From positions 1 through 36,514 of the forward strand of contig CALVNG010000016.1 in assembly GCA_944349545.1 (NCBI GenBank): a stretch of 36,514 nucleotides of DNA, read 5' to 3'. Within the stretch, counting starts at the first letter, position 1. Each line of letters opens with the position of its first letter. The position numbers and the translations under genes are program-made. Origin of the DNA: an uncultured Eubacteriales bacterium. Its GTDB lineage: Bacteria > Bacillota > Clostridia > Christensenellales > Aristaeellaceae. The notes under the pieces were generated by a model. That model was given only the letters and a program-made list of their open reading frames with translations. It made no database searches and had not been told where the DNA came from. Positions 9,236 to 17,022 of the stretch are shown piece by piece.

Positions 9236-10048
9236 ATGGACCGCCTGACCGTCCTGGGCACGGGCAACGCCGCCGTGACCCGCTGCTACAACACCTGTTT
9301 CCTGCTGGACCTGCCTGAGGGCTACCTGCTGTGCGACGCGGGCGGCGGCAACGGCATCCTGAGCCAGCTGGAAAAGGCGGGCGTAGACCTTAAGGACATC
9401 CATCACCTGATTTTGACCCACGCGCACAGCGACCATCTGCTGGGCGCGGTGTGGGTGGTGCGCATGGCTGCGGCGGCCATGAACGCAGGACGCTATGAGG
9501 GCGGGCTGACCATCTGGTGCGATCCCACCGTGCGCGAGGGCCTGTGCCAGATGGCGCGTATCACGCTGCAAAAAAAGATGACGGACCGCATCGGCGACCG
9601 CATCCTTTTCCGCGACATCTCCGACGGCCAGACGGAAACCATTCTGGGCCGGCAGGTTACGTTTTTCGATATTCATTCCACAAAGATGAAACAGATGGGA
9701 TTCACCCTGGAGCTGGCGGGCGGCGGAAAGCTCTGCTGCCTGGGCGACGAGCCCTATAACCCCGCGTGCGCCGCCTATGTGCAGGGCGCGGACTGGCTGC
9801 TTTGCGAGGCGTTTTGCCTCTACAGCGACCGCGAGCGCTTCAAGCCCTATGAAAAGCACCACTCCACCGTCAAGGACGCCTGTGAGCTGGCGCGGCAGCT
9901 GGGCATTCCCCATCTGGTGCTGTGGCATACGGAGGACCGCCGCCTTGCGCAGCGGCAGGCCCTTTACACGGAGGAGGGGCGCGCCTACTACGGCGGCGAC
10001 CTGCATGTGCCAGACGACCTGGATGTGCTGACGCTGGCCGGGGAATAA
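9236..10048 (+). CDS. MBL-fold metallo-hydrolase, RNase Z-like
   Basis: 270 residues, cytoplasmic. The metal-binding motif THAHSDHLLG (H62, H64, D66, H67) is intact. Further ligands are likely in LGDEPY and in the late histidine of VLWHTED. The early LGTGNAAVT and the GFTLELAGGGKLCCLGDE segment resemble RNase Z/ElaC and phosphodiesterase-like members. The exosite arm of true tRNase Z is not evident, so I do not name it rnz. Its natural substrate is unknown. GGGAGG precedes the start by eight bases. It converges with nrdR with only five bases between the stop codons. Confidence 0.85.
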   Translation: MDRLTVLGTGNAAVTRCYNTCFLLDLPEGYLLCDAGGGNGILSQLEKAGVDLKDIHHLILTHAHSDHLLGAVWVVRMAAAAMNAGRYEGGLTIWCDPTVREGLCQMARITLQKKMTDRIGDRILFRDISDGQTETILGRQVTFFDIHSTKMKQMGFTLELAGGGKLCCLGDEPYNPACAAYVQGADWLLCEAFCLYSDRERFKPYEKHHSTVKDACELARQLGIPHLVLWHTEDRRLAQRQALYTEEGRAYYGGDLHVPDDLDVLTLAGE

Positions 10049-10053
10049 CGCCC

Positions 10054-10545
10054 TTATTCCTCGGAAGGATCGCTTTCCTTGGCGCGGGCCTTGCCCTCCA
10101 TCACCAGCTTGTTGAGCTCATCCATGAAGCTGCTCACGTCGGTGAACTGGCGGTAGACCGAGGCGAAGCGCACATAGGCCACCTCGTCGAGGAGCTTGAG
10201 CTCATTCATCACGGCCTCGCCGATGCGGCGGGAGGACAGCTCGTCCTCGCCGGAGGAATAGACCTGCTTTTCCACCTTTTCCACAATGGCGTCGATATCC
10301 TTCATGCTCACCGGGCGCTTCTGACACGCGTGCAGAAGCCCCTTTTTGATTTTGTCGGCGTTGAAGGGCTCTCGCCGCATATCCTTTTTCACCACCATCA
10401 GGGGCGAGGTTTCGATCTTTTCGTAGGTGGTAAAGCGCCTGCCGCAGCGCAGACACTCGCGGCGGCGGCGGATGGAGCTGCCCTCCTCCGTGGGCCTGGA
10501 ATCAATCACGCGGCTGTCCAGATAACCGCAGAACTGGCATCTCAT
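10054..10545 (-). CDS. nrdR: Transcriptional repressor NrdR
   Basis: 163 residues. An N-terminal zinc ribbon (C3, C6, C31, C34) with the [17 protein letters not shown] segment is followed by an ATP-cone ([21 protein letters not shown] onwards) that senses ATP and dATP. NrdR represses ribonucleotide reductase genes, none of which are in this window. The length is a little above the usual 150-155 because of a charged C-terminal tail. AATAAGGAGG precedes the start. In many bacteria nrdR sits near replication or riboflavin genes. Here it lies between an MBL hydrolase and a phosphosugar mutase. Confidence 0.97.
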   Translation of the reverse strand: MRCQFCGYLDSRVIDSRPTEEGSSIRRRRECLRCGRRFTTYEKIETSPLMVVKKDMRREPFNADKIKKGLLHACQKRPVSMKDIDAIVEKVEKQVYSSGEDELSSRRIGEAVMNELKLLDEVAYVRFASVYRQFTDVSSFMDELNKLVMEGKARAKESDPSEE

Positions 10546-10592
10546 GGAGCGCCCTCCTTATTGAAACAAAACGGTTTTACACATCTCGCCTG

Positions 10593-10621
10593 ATTATATC
10601 AAAAGCGCGGCCGCCATGCAA
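10593..10621 (-). promoter_or_regulatory. Probable promoter of nrdR
   Basis: A perfect TATAAT (10593-10598) on the minus strand, with a weak TTGCAT (10616-10621) 17 bases upstream. It lies in the short gap between the mutase stop and the nrdR start. Confidence 0.55.
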
Positions 10622-10673
10622 GCCCGGCCGCCTGGCAAAAAAACCGGGCGGATTGGGCGCCGCAAGCGCGGCG

Positions 10674-12344
10674 TCAGCGCAGCATGGCTTCCGCGTTTTT
10701 CAGCAGCTCGGCTTCCGCCTTTTCCGCTGCCTCCCGACTTTCCGCGCTGACGGAGAGGTAGAGCTTCAGCTTCGGTTCCGTGCCGGAGGGACGCGCCACC
10801 AGCGTGCAGCCGTCCTCCAGGATGAATTTCAGCACGTCGGATTTGGGCAGGCCGTCAAGGCCCCCGGCATAGTCCAGCACGCGAAGCACTTTTCTGCCGC
10901 CAAACGATGCCACCCCGGCGCGCAGCGCCTTCATGACGGCCTGCATTCTGGCGAAGCCCGCGCTGCCGTCAAAGGCGTAGCTGTGCAGGGTGTTGAGGCA
11001 GTAGCCATGGTCGCGGTAGAGCTGCCGGAGCCTGTCCGGCAGGCTGACGCCGCGGGCGGCATAGTAACTGAACATCTCGCAGATCAGGCAGGCCGCGCCC
11101 ACGCCGTCCTTGTCGCGGACATAGGGTCCGGAGAGATAGCCGTAGCTTTCCTCAAAGCCGAACACGTAGCTGTCCCGGCGGCCCTGCGCCTCCAGAAGAC
11201 CGATCTGCTCGCCGATGAACTTGAAGCCGGTGAGCACGTTGATGGTTTTCACGCCGTAGCGCGCCGCGATGCGCTCGGCCATGTCCGTGGTCACGATGGT
11301 CTTGATCATCACCGGGTCCGCGGGCATTGTCCCATGCTTCGTGCGCTGCGCGCAGATGTAATCCAGAAGCAGCATGCCCGTTTCATTGCCGGAGAGCAAC
11401 GTGTATCCGCCGCTGCGGTCCCGCACGGCCACGCCCACCCGGTCGCAGTCCGGGTCGGTGGCCAGCAGCAGGTCCGCGCCGCACCGGCCGGCATAGGCGA
11501 TGCCCAGCTCCATGGCCTCCCGAATCTCCGGGTTGGGATAGGGGCAGGTGGGAAAACAGCCGTCCGGCAGGCGCTGCTCCTCCACCAGCGTAAGACGGGT
11601 GTAGCCCAGCTCCTTCAGCGCACGGGTGACGGGCACATAGCCCGTTCCGTTCAGGGGGCTGTAGACGATGGCGATATCCTTGCGAACCGCCTCGCCATAG
11701 AGGACGGACTGCGCCTTCACCGCCTCCAGGAAGGCCGTGAGCACCTCGTCGGGAATGAGGCGTATCCTCCCGTCGCGCATACAGGCGTCAAAATCGTCCT
11801 GCTTCACGCCGTCAAAGAGATCCCGTTTCTCAATTTCGGAGAGGATTTCGGCGGCGGCTTCAACAGTCACCTGGCAGCCGTCCGCGCCGTAGACCTTGTA
11901 GCCGTTGTACTTGGCGGGATTGTGGGAGGCGGTGATCATCACGCCCGCGGACGCGCCGAGAAAGCGCGTGGCAAAGGACACGGTGGGCACCGGGGTGAGC
12001 TGCGGCCAGAAGTGCACCTGCACGCCGTTAGCGGCCAGCACGCCCGCGGTCACGCGCGCGAATGCATCGCTTTTGAGACGGCTGTCATAGCCGATGACGG
12101 CGGCGGGAGCGGAGAAGCGCTTGTTGAGGTAGTCCGCCAGCCCCTGCGAAGCCCTGGCGACGGTATAGACGTTCATGCGGTTGGACCCCGCGCCAATCAC
12201 GCCGCGCAGCCCGCCGGTTCCAAAGGCGAGGTCGCGGTAAAAGGCGTCCTCGACGGACGGTTCGTCCATGCGCCTGAGCTCCTCAAGAAGCTCCGCATCG
12301 GTCACGCGCGCCAGCCAGCGCTCATACTCCTGCCGGTAATCCAT
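10674..12344 (-). CDS. Phosphoglucomutase/phosphomannomutase family enzyme
   Basis: 556 residues of the alpha-D-phosphohexomutase superfamily, long form as in Firmicutes PgcA. S140 in TASHNPAKYNGYK is the phosphoserine. D297, D299 and D301 in TDPDCDRVG bind magnesium. GFEESYGYL is the sugar-binding loop and RPSGTEPKLKLY the phosphate-binding loop of domain 4. It interconverts hexose 1- and 6-phosphates (glucose, perhaps mannose) for glycogen, cell-wall polymer or glycolipid synthesis. AAAGGAAGAAG precedes the ATG. A hairpin at 10658-10673 lies just after the stop codon, but the nearest T run (10637-10643) is 14 bases further, so termination there is doubtful. Confidence 0.92.
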   Translation of the reverse strand: MDYRQEYERWLARVTDAELLEELRRMDEPSVEDAFYRDLAFGTGGLRGVIGAGSNRMNVYTVARASQGLADYLNKRFSAPAAVIGYDSRLKSDAFARVTAGVLAANGVQVHFWPQLTPVPTVSFATRFLGASAGVMITASHNPAKYNGYKVYGADGCQVTVEAAAEILSEIEKRDLFDGVKQDDFDACMRDGRIRLIPDEVLTAFLEAVKAQSVLYGEAVRKDIAIVYSPLNGTGYVPVTRALKELGYTRLTLVEEQRLPDGCFPTCPYPNPEIREAMELGIAYAGRCGADLLLATDPDCDRVGVAVRDRSGGYTLLSGNETGMLLLDYICAQRTKHGTMPADPVMIKTIVTTDMAERIAARYGVKTINVLTGFKFIGEQIGLLEAQGRRDSYVFGFEESYGYLSGPYVRDKDGVGAACLICEMFSYYAARGVSLPDRLRQLYRDHGYCLNTLHSYAFDGSAGFARMQAVMKALRAGVASFGGRKVLRVLDYAGGLDGLPKSDVLKFILEDGCTLVARPSGTEPKLKLYLSVSAESREAAEKAEAELLKNAEAMLR

Positions 12345-12457
12345 GGCGTTTCTTCTTCCTTTCCCAGTGGATGGCGCGCCGTGCGCCTAAAGCAGAACAT
12401 TTCGTGAGCGCCGGGGGAAATTCCTTCTTTTTCCGGCGCATGCCGCGCCCGCGCATC

Positions 12458-12504
12458 AAAAAACCTCCCGGACGGGGACGAAAGCCGTCCCCCATACCGG
12501 GAGG
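12458..12504 (-). terminator. Terminator of the secreted flavoprotein gene
   Basis: A two-part stem: outer CCTCCCGG with CCGGGAGG, inner GGGGACG with CGTCCCC. On the minus strand it is followed by six T. It lies about 65 bases after the flavoprotein stop codon. Confidence 0.88.
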
Positions 12505-12525
12505 GTCTTAAGGATTTCCCTTTGT

Positions 12526-12552
12526 CGCGCGCCTCAGATCATGAGGCGCGCG
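12526..12552. repeat. 11 bp inverted repeat in the flavoprotein 3' region
   Basis: CGCGCGCCTCA and its exact complement with a 5-base loop. It lies between the flavoprotein stop codon and the terminator. There is no T tract next to it. It could act as a block to 3' exonucleases. Confidence 0.55.
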
Positions 12553-12570
12553 AAGCGTTGAGGCCTCAAA

Positions 12571-14916
12571 TCACTGCACGCCTGCCGCATAGTCCGCCGC
12601 ATACCCGCCGGCCAGACGGCCGGAGGTATACGCAAAGCCGATCGCGGCGCCGCCATAGGTGACGTAGGGCTTTTTCTCGGAGTACATCACGCCGGAGGCG
12701 TCGCATCCGCAGGCCCACAGGCCGCCGATCACGGTTTCGCCGTCATCCTGAAGGACCTCGAAGTTCTCGTTGATGTCCAGGCCGCCGTTGGTGGCGAAGG
12801 CCGCGGAGTAGCCCTTGAGGGCGTAGTACGGGCCGTTGCCGGGCGCCACAAGCTTTTCGGCCGCCTTGCCGAACTGCTCGTCCACGCCGGTCTCGCAGTA
12901 GGAGGCGTAATCCTCCATCGTCTTGGTGAATGTGGCAGGGTCCACGCCCATCTGCTGCGCCAGCTCCTCATAGGTGTCCGCCTTGACCACATAGCCCTGG
13001 GCCACCAGCTTGTCCAGCACGTCGTAGACCTCCGGCACCGGCATGTTGCCCGGCATCAGACCCTGGTTGCCGGCAGCCAGCGTGGACAGGTTGCTGGAGA
13101 AGCCGTTTTCGGCAATGCCGTCGATCTGGTCCTGGGACCACACCGCCCAGTAGGACGGGCCCGCCTTCCACCAGCCGAACAGCTCGCCCTCCGCTTCAAA
13201 GCGCTCGCCGTCGGCATCCACCCAGGGGATGTCGCTGCACAGGATCAGCGCGTTGGGAAGCTCGTTGAGCGACCAGGTCTGCTCCCATCCGTACCACAGC
13301 ACATGGGCATAGTTGGGGTCGTCCTTCGCAAAGGTATGAACCGGGTAATCGTGGATAACGATGTTGGAGGTGGCGAAATGGATCATCGGCACCACGGAGA
13401 TATTGTAGGTGCCGGCGCCGATGTCGATGGCGGCCTGAAGCATCTTGCCGTCATTTTCATGCATGCCGATCATCGTCCACTGCTCGTCGCCGAAATGATC
13501 GAAGTAGGGGTTCTGGGACAGGTACTCCTTCTCCATCTCCTCGCTGCCGGCAAAGCCGCCGGTGCAGAGGATGACGGACTTGGCGTTGATGATGTATTCA
13601 GTGCCGTCATGGCCCTTTGCCCTCACGCCGGTGACGCGGTTGGCCGCTTCGTCGTAGATCAGGCCGTAGCCCTCGGTTTCGAGCATGTACCGGCCGCCCA
13701 GCTTCACATAGTCCGAAACGAAGCGCTGGTAGTACTGATCCACCATCGTGTTCTGGCCGGCGGAAACGTCCATGCCATAGTCGCGGCCCTCTTCGGCCGT
13801 AGCGATGGAAACGTACTGCTGCTTGCAGCGGTAGGTGTTGGCCCCAAAGCCGCTGGTGGGGTTGTTGAGCAAAAAGCCATGGTCATAGTGGAGCCAGTCG
13901 GCCGTCTCGCCGGAATTCTGCAGGAACGTCTCGACGACCTCCATCTTCGCGTCGCCCTCGACGTATTCGGTCCAGGCCGCGAGCAGCGCGTCATAGTCCA
14001 TGTAATCCTCGCCGCCGTTGTATTGGAGCTTGTACCTGGGTGGGTTGACGGACATCGGCTCGCCCGTGAAGGCGCCGGTTCCGCCGTAGCGGCCGGACTT
14101 TTCAATGGCCAGCACGCTGACCGGAACGCCCGCTGCCTGCTGGGCTTCCGCCGCAGCTGTCGCCGCGGAGATGCCCGCCGCGCCCATGCCGACCACCAGC
14201 ACGTCCACATCGATGGTTTCCTGCGCTTCCACCTTGGGCTCCGGCGTCAAAAACGCCGTGATCGCCGCGGCGCTGGACCCTCCGGCCACCAGCGCCTGCT
14301 CCAGGCAGTCCCGCGCTGCGGTCAGCACGGCGTTGCTGGTGGACGTCGCGCCCGTGATCGCGTCCACGCCGACGGACTGGTTTTCCACAATGCGCGGCAG
14401 CAGGTAGGTGTTGACCGCACGGATCATAGCCACGGAATCCAGGTTGCCGTCAAATTCGATATCCTGAATGCTGGTTTCATCCACCGTCAGGGTTACGGTG
14501 ATCGGGGAAATCTGCTGGAAGCCATAGGCCTGCGCCGTATAGGTACCCGGCGCCATCTTCGCAGCCAGATCGGTCCCGGAGGCCTGCGCAAGCGCGGCGT
14601 CCAGCGCGGTCAGAATGGCGGTGCTGGTCACGGTGGCGCCGGTGGTGGCGTCCACGTCGGAGCCGCCGGCAGCGAGAATGGCCGCCGGCATATTGGCGAC
14701 CGCAACGCCGCCGATGGCCGGCGTTTCATCTTCGCCCTCAACCTGCACGTCGGTGATGGCGCTTTCATCCACCGTAACGGTCACCGTCACGTCGCCGCCG
14801 AATCCCGCGGCGGTCGCCGTGTAGGTGCCCGGCGTGTAGGCCGCTTCGGCCGTGGCTGCCGCGCCCATGCACAGCAGCATCGACAGCACTGCCAGCATAC
14901 TGATAACCTTTTTCAT
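12571..14916 (-). CDS. Secreted flavoprotein with two FMN-attachment domains and an FAD_binding_2 reductase domain
   Basis: 781 residues, exported by a signal peptide (residues 1-24, no lipobox). Two FMN-bind domains follow (about 27-113 and 121-210). Each ends in a flavinylation-type motif, TGATVT (T97) and TGATST (T193), where an ApbE-type transferase would attach FMN to the last threonine. The rest is an FAD-binding domain of the fumarate reductase/KstD/urocanate reductase group, with Rossmann motif VVGMGAAGIS (G243, G245, G248), the GGTGAFTGE loop, ILCTGGFAGSEE and the C-terminal GGLDINENFEVL...GGLWACGCDASG. Such proteins reduce a small organic electron acceptor outside the membrane, with electrons passing from FMN to FAD. 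The substrate is not readable, and the usual fumarate-reductase ending HGANRLGG is replaced by a different loop. GGGAGGACACAC precedes the ATG. The LysR gene 87 bases upstream is a likely regulator. Confidence 0.9.
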   Translation of the reverse strand: MKKVISMLAVLSMLLCMGAAATAEAAYTPGTYTATAAGFGGDVTVTVTVDESAITDVQVEGEDETPAIGGVAVANMPAAILAAGGSDVDATTGATVTSTAILTALDAALAQASGTDLAAKMAPGTYTAQAYGFQQISPITVTLTVDETSIQDIEFDGNLDSVAMIRAVNTYLLPRIVENQSVGVDAITGATSTSNAVLTAARDCLEQALVAGGSSAAAITAFLTPEPKVEAQETIDVDVLVVGMGAAGISAATAAAEAQQAAGVPVSVLAIEKSGRYGGTGAFTGEPMSVNPPRYKLQYNGGEDYMDYDALLAAWTEYVEGDAKMEVVETFLQNSGETADWLHYDHGFLLNNPTSGFGANTYRCKQQYVSIATAEEGRDYGMDVSAGQNTMVDQYYQRFVSDYVKLGGRYMLETEGYGLIYDEAANRVTGVRAKGHDGTEYIINAKSVILCTGGFAGSEEMEKEYLSQNPYFDHFGDEQWTMIGMHENDGKMLQAAIDIGAGTYNISVVPMIHFATSNIVIHDYPVHTFAKDDPNYAHVLWYGWEQTWSLNELPNALILCSDIPWVDADGERFEAEGELFGWWKAGPSYWAVWSQDQIDGIAENGFSSNLSTLAAGNQGLMPGNMPVPEVYDVLDKLVAQGYVVKADTYEELAQQMGVDPATFTKTMEDYASYCETGVDEQFGKAAEKLVAPGNGPYYALKGYSAAFATNGGLDINENFEVLQDDGETVIGGLWACGCDASGVMYSEKKPYVTYGGAAIGFAYTSGRLAGGYAADYAAGVQ

Positions 14917-14968
14917 GTGTGTCCTCCCTTTCCTCGTCCGGGCGTGTGAATGCCCGTCTTGTTAATAT

Positions 14969-14996
14969 ATTATCATTCGGGAGGACGGGATGTAAA
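14969..14996 (-). promoter_or_regulatory. Promoter of the flavoprotein gene with an AT palindrome
   Basis: On the minus strand TTTACA (14991-14996) and GATAAT (14969-14974) lie 16 bases apart. A TAATAT reading two bases further gives 18. The palindrome TAATATATTA (14963-14972) overlaps the -10 box, and CCCGTC/GACGGG repeats flank it (14954-14959 and 14984-14989). These are candidate sites for the LysR protein. Confidence 0.55.
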
Positions 14997-15003
14997 ACGC
15001 CGA

Positions 15004-15930
15004 TTATTCACCCCTGCTCACAACCAATGGTTGTGATGAATCGGACCATTTCTCAAGCAGAAATTGATACAGCGCCTGTGCGGCGGGAGAAGGCGTCATG
15101 TCTTTCAGCCTGGCCAGGTACAGCTCAGTCCGCCACAGGCTGCCGGTGAGGGGAACCATGACGAAGCGCGCGGGGTTGAACATGTCCTGCGTGATCTCCG
15201 TAGTGAGCATCATGGCGCCGTTGCCCTCGATCTGCTGCCCGATCAGGTCGAAGATGAAATCCTCAACGCCGATAAATTCGGGCTTTTCCAGCTCCCCCAG
15301 CAGGCTGTTGATCTTGCGGCGCACCTTCGCTTCATTCCCGGAGAGGATGATGCGCTGGCCGGCAAGATCATTCATATGCAGCACCTCCCGCGCAGCCAGG
15401 GGGTGGCTCTGGGCCATGAGCATATACCACCCGGTCCGGCGCAGGGGCGTGAGGTCAAGATCCTCCTGGTTTTCCCGCACGCCCATCACCGCCAGGTCGA
15501 GCGCGCCTTCCCGCAGGCCGCTCAGGCACCTTCCGGGGATGCTGTTTTCCCAGATCAGGCGCACGCGCGGATAGGCCTGCTCAAACGTCTTGAGCACATC
15601 GTATCTGAGGCCGTGCGCCACGCTCATCTGCCAGCATTGTATGCCCAGGCGAACGACGCCGGATATCTCCCGGTCGCGCTTCTGGATATCGCTGACGAGC
15701 GCGTCCAGCTCCGGCAAAAACCCCTGCACCTTTTGCGCCAGCATATCCGCATAGGCCGTCGCCTGCACGCCGCGCGGATTCCTCACAAACAGCGCGACGC
15801 CCAGCTCGTCCTCCAGCTTGCGGATCTGCTTGGAAACCGCCTGCTGCGTTACATTCAGCCGGGCGGAGGCGCTGCAGATGTTCCTGAGGCGATACACCTG
15901 CAAAAAATAGCGCAGCTGCGTTAGTTCCAT
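15004..15930 (-). CDS. LysR-family transcriptional regulator
   Basis: 308 residues. The N-terminal winged helix-turn-helix (MELTQLRYFLQVYRLRNI, then ASARLNVTQQAVSKQIRKLE and ELGVALFVRNPRGV) is typical. A periplasmic-binding-protein-like effector domain follows, about 90-300. The start at 15930 has GGGAGGC seven bases upstream. The frame stays open to 16101, but that part has no ribosome site and no family similarity. It lies upstream of the secreted flavoprotein on the same strand, so it probably controls that gene in response to a substrate or its precursor. This is the usual local logic for LysR proteins but is inferred. It may also be autoregulated through the palindrome in its leader. Confidence 0.93.
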   Translation of the reverse strand: MELTQLRYFLQVYRLRNICSASARLNVTQQAVSKQIRKLEDELGVALFVRNPRGVQATAYADMLAQKVQGFLPELDALVSDIQKRDREISGVVRLGIQCWQMSVAHGLRYDVLKTFEQAYPRVRLIWENSIPGRCLSGLREGALDLAVMGVRENQEDLDLTPLRRTGWYMLMAQSHPLAAREVLHMNDLAGQRIILSGNEAKVRRKINSLLGELEKPEFIGVEDFIFDLIGQQIEGNGAMMLTTEITQDMFNPARFVMVPLTGSLWRTELYLARLKDMTPSPAAQALYQFLLEKWSDSSQPLVVSRGE

Positions 15931-15945
15931 GCTTTGCCTCCCGTT

Positions 15946-15959
15946 TTTCTCATGAGAAA
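15946..15959. promoter_or_regulatory. 14 bp perfect palindrome in the lysR leader
   Basis: TTTCTCATGAGAAA lies about 15 bases before the lysR start codon, next to its ribosome site. A dimer bound there would block the message or transcription, so it is a candidate autoregulatory site. Confidence 0.45.
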
Positions 15960-15998
15960 CACGGCTGCCTTGCCGGGCGCCGCCCTCTTGCAGGCTGC

Positions 15999-16027
15999 AT
16001 TGTATCACATTGACATCACGCGGGCAA
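15999..16027 (-). promoter_or_regulatory. Promoter of lysR
   Basis: TTGCCC (16022-16027) and TACAAT (15999-16004) on the minus strand, 17 bases apart, give a leader of about 60 bases. Confidence 0.6.
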
Positions 16028-16264
16028 TGGGGCAGGGTACGGCGGGAGGAAACAAAGGGATTGCGGGCCTTTAGCCGCTTTTGGTTACCTATTGCCTTCA
16101 CATGGATCGTTGCGGAACCAAAAAAAGCGTAACCTGTCCGTCAAAAAAGCCACATCACGGAGCAGCGATGCGGCCTGTTGCGAGCGGAAATCGGCAAGAC
16201 CCATTCGGATGCCAGGCTGTCAAAAGGCCGCATCTGAGAACGGCCATTGGGAGACAAACCGGCA

Positions 16265-16286
16265 GAGCGCCGGGCATCCGGCGCTC
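16265..16286 (-). terminator. Hairpin after hsp20, possible terminator
   Basis: A perfect 9 bp stem (GAGCGCCGG with CCGGCGCTC) and a 4-base loop, 30 bases after the hsp20 stop codon. The following minus-strand bases TGCCGGTTTGTCTCC are only mildly T-rich. A run of T lies on the plus-strand side instead, so direction is uncertain. Confidence 0.5.
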
Positions 16287-16315
16287 CGCGTCATTTTTTC
16301 TTTTCTCTCCGGGCT

Positions 16316-16774
16316 TTACTCGCCGTCGGAGAGCTTGCTCACCTCGTCGCCAATGGCGATCTTGAAGGTGTTCTTCTTCTCCTGAACCTTCTCCTTGGGC
16401 AGGCGCACCATCAGCACGCCCTGGCGGTAATCGGCCTTGATGCTGCCCACGTCGATTCCCTCCAGGTTGAAGGAACGCTCCACATGGCCGCAGCGGCGCT
16501 CGCTGCACACATAGCCTTCCTTGTTGGTCTCCTTCTTCTCCTGGTTGATATCGGCGCTGATGGTCAGCACGCCGTCGTTGACGTCAAGGCTGATGTCCTC
16601 CTTCTTTACGCCGGGCAGGTCGGCTTCCAGCAGGAAGGCGTCGTCCTTTTCACGCACATCCACGCGCATTTCCGGCGCGTTGCTGGCGTCAAAGAATTCA
16701 CGCATAAAGTGGTCGTTGAACAGCGGGGCAAAAGCAGAATCAAAAGCACGACGGAACGGAACGATTGTATACAT
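16316..16774 (-). CDS. hsp20: Small heat shock protein, Hsp20/alpha-crystallin family
   Basis: 152 residues. It acts as an ATP-independent holdase that binds unfolding proteins. The alpha-crystallin domain spans about 35-130, with EADLPGVKKEDISLDVNDGVLTISA at its start and GVLMVRLPKEK at its end, the latter carrying the conserved A/GxLxVxxPK pattern. The IXI-like motif is close to the C-terminus (FKIAIGDE). The start has GTAAGGAGG eight bases upstream. It has a sigma-A promoter overlapped by a CtsR-type operator, which points to class III heat-shock control. Confidence 0.96.
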   Translation of the reverse strand: MYTIVPFRRAFDSAFAPLFNDHFMREFFDASNAPEMRVDVREKDDAFLLEADLPGVKKEDISLDVNDGVLTISADINQEKKETNKEGYVCSERRCGHVERSFNLEGIDVGSIKADYRQGVLMVRLPKEKVQEKKNTFKIAIGDEVSKLSDGE

Positions 16775-16892
16775 AAAGCATCCTCCTTACAAATGCGGCG
16801 TTTGCCGCGTGGTGTACATGACAGGTTCTTTTCCGCGGCCCGGAGGCTTCCCGGGATTTCTCCCGTGATCCTTTCCTCCTGACCACGCCGTT

Positions 16893-16921
16893 AGTATAAT
16901 ATAATGGTCAAAGATAGTCAA
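16893..16921 (-). promoter_or_regulatory. Promoter of hsp20
   Basis: TTGACT (16916-16921) and TATACT (16893-16898) on the minus strand with a 17-base spacer. The -35 box and half of the spacer lie inside the first CtsR box, so a bound repressor would block RNA polymerase. Confidence 0.85.
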
Positions 16922-16922
16922 T
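16906..16922 (+). promoter_or_regulatory. CtsR operator 1
   Basis: GGTCAAA-GAT-AGTCAAT reads as the CtsR direct repeat RGTCAAA-NAN-RGTCAAA with one mismatch at the last base. It overlaps the -35 box of hsp20. Confidence 0.82.
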
Positions 16923-16942
16923 TCATTGAAGCGCTCCTTATT

Positions 16943-16959
16943 GATCAAAGAAGGTCAAA
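16943..16959 (+). promoter_or_regulatory. CtsR operator 2
   Basis: GATCAAA-GAA-GGTCAAA matches the CtsR heptad repeat with one mismatch in the first heptad and the correct 3-base NAN spacer. It lies 37 bases from the first box, upstream of the hsp20 promoter. Its last bases run into the T tract of the neighbouring HAD gene terminator. Confidence 0.7.
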
Positions 16960-16994
16960 AAAGCATCGGCCGCCTTTGAAATCGCGACCGATGC
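16957..16994 (-). terminator. Terminator of the HAD phosphatase gene
   Basis: GCATCGG (16963-16969) pairs with CCGATGC (16988-16994). Three more pairs form inside after one mismatch. On the minus strand six T follow directly. The T tract shares bases 16957-16959 with CtsR operator 2. Confidence 0.8.
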
Positions 16995-17022
16995 GTATAA
17001 AATCAGCTTTTTTCTTCGTTTT

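Larger units (their letters stand above)
15931..16315. other. 385-base gap between lysR and hsp20
   Basis: Its right end in transcription terms (15931-16030) holds the lysR leader, a 14 bp palindrome and the lysR promoter. A hairpin at 16265-16286 lies just after the hsp20 stop. Between about 16030 and 16260 I see no gene, RNA fold, promoter or repeat that I can support. Base composition there is less GC-rich than the flanking genes. Confidence 0.6.

Noticed and set aside
10637-10673. Terminator after the phosphosugar mutase
   Set aside because: The hairpin at 10658-10673 and the seven-T run at 10637-10643 (minus strand) are 14 bases apart, too far for a normal intrinsic terminator.
12571-14916. 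Naming the flavoprotein fumarate or urocanate reductase
   Set aside because: Domain order fits both, but the C-terminal active-site region does not match the fumarate reductase ending, so a substrate name would be a guess.
13303-14949. Plus-strand open frame of 548 codons over the flavoprotein
   Set aside because: The minus-strand gene has a signal peptide, FMN and FAD motifs and a terminator. The plus frame is a shadow.
16030-16260. Possible small gene or decayed gene between lysR and hsp20
   Set aside because: Short open frames exist on the plus strand but lack ribosome sites and recognisable sequence.
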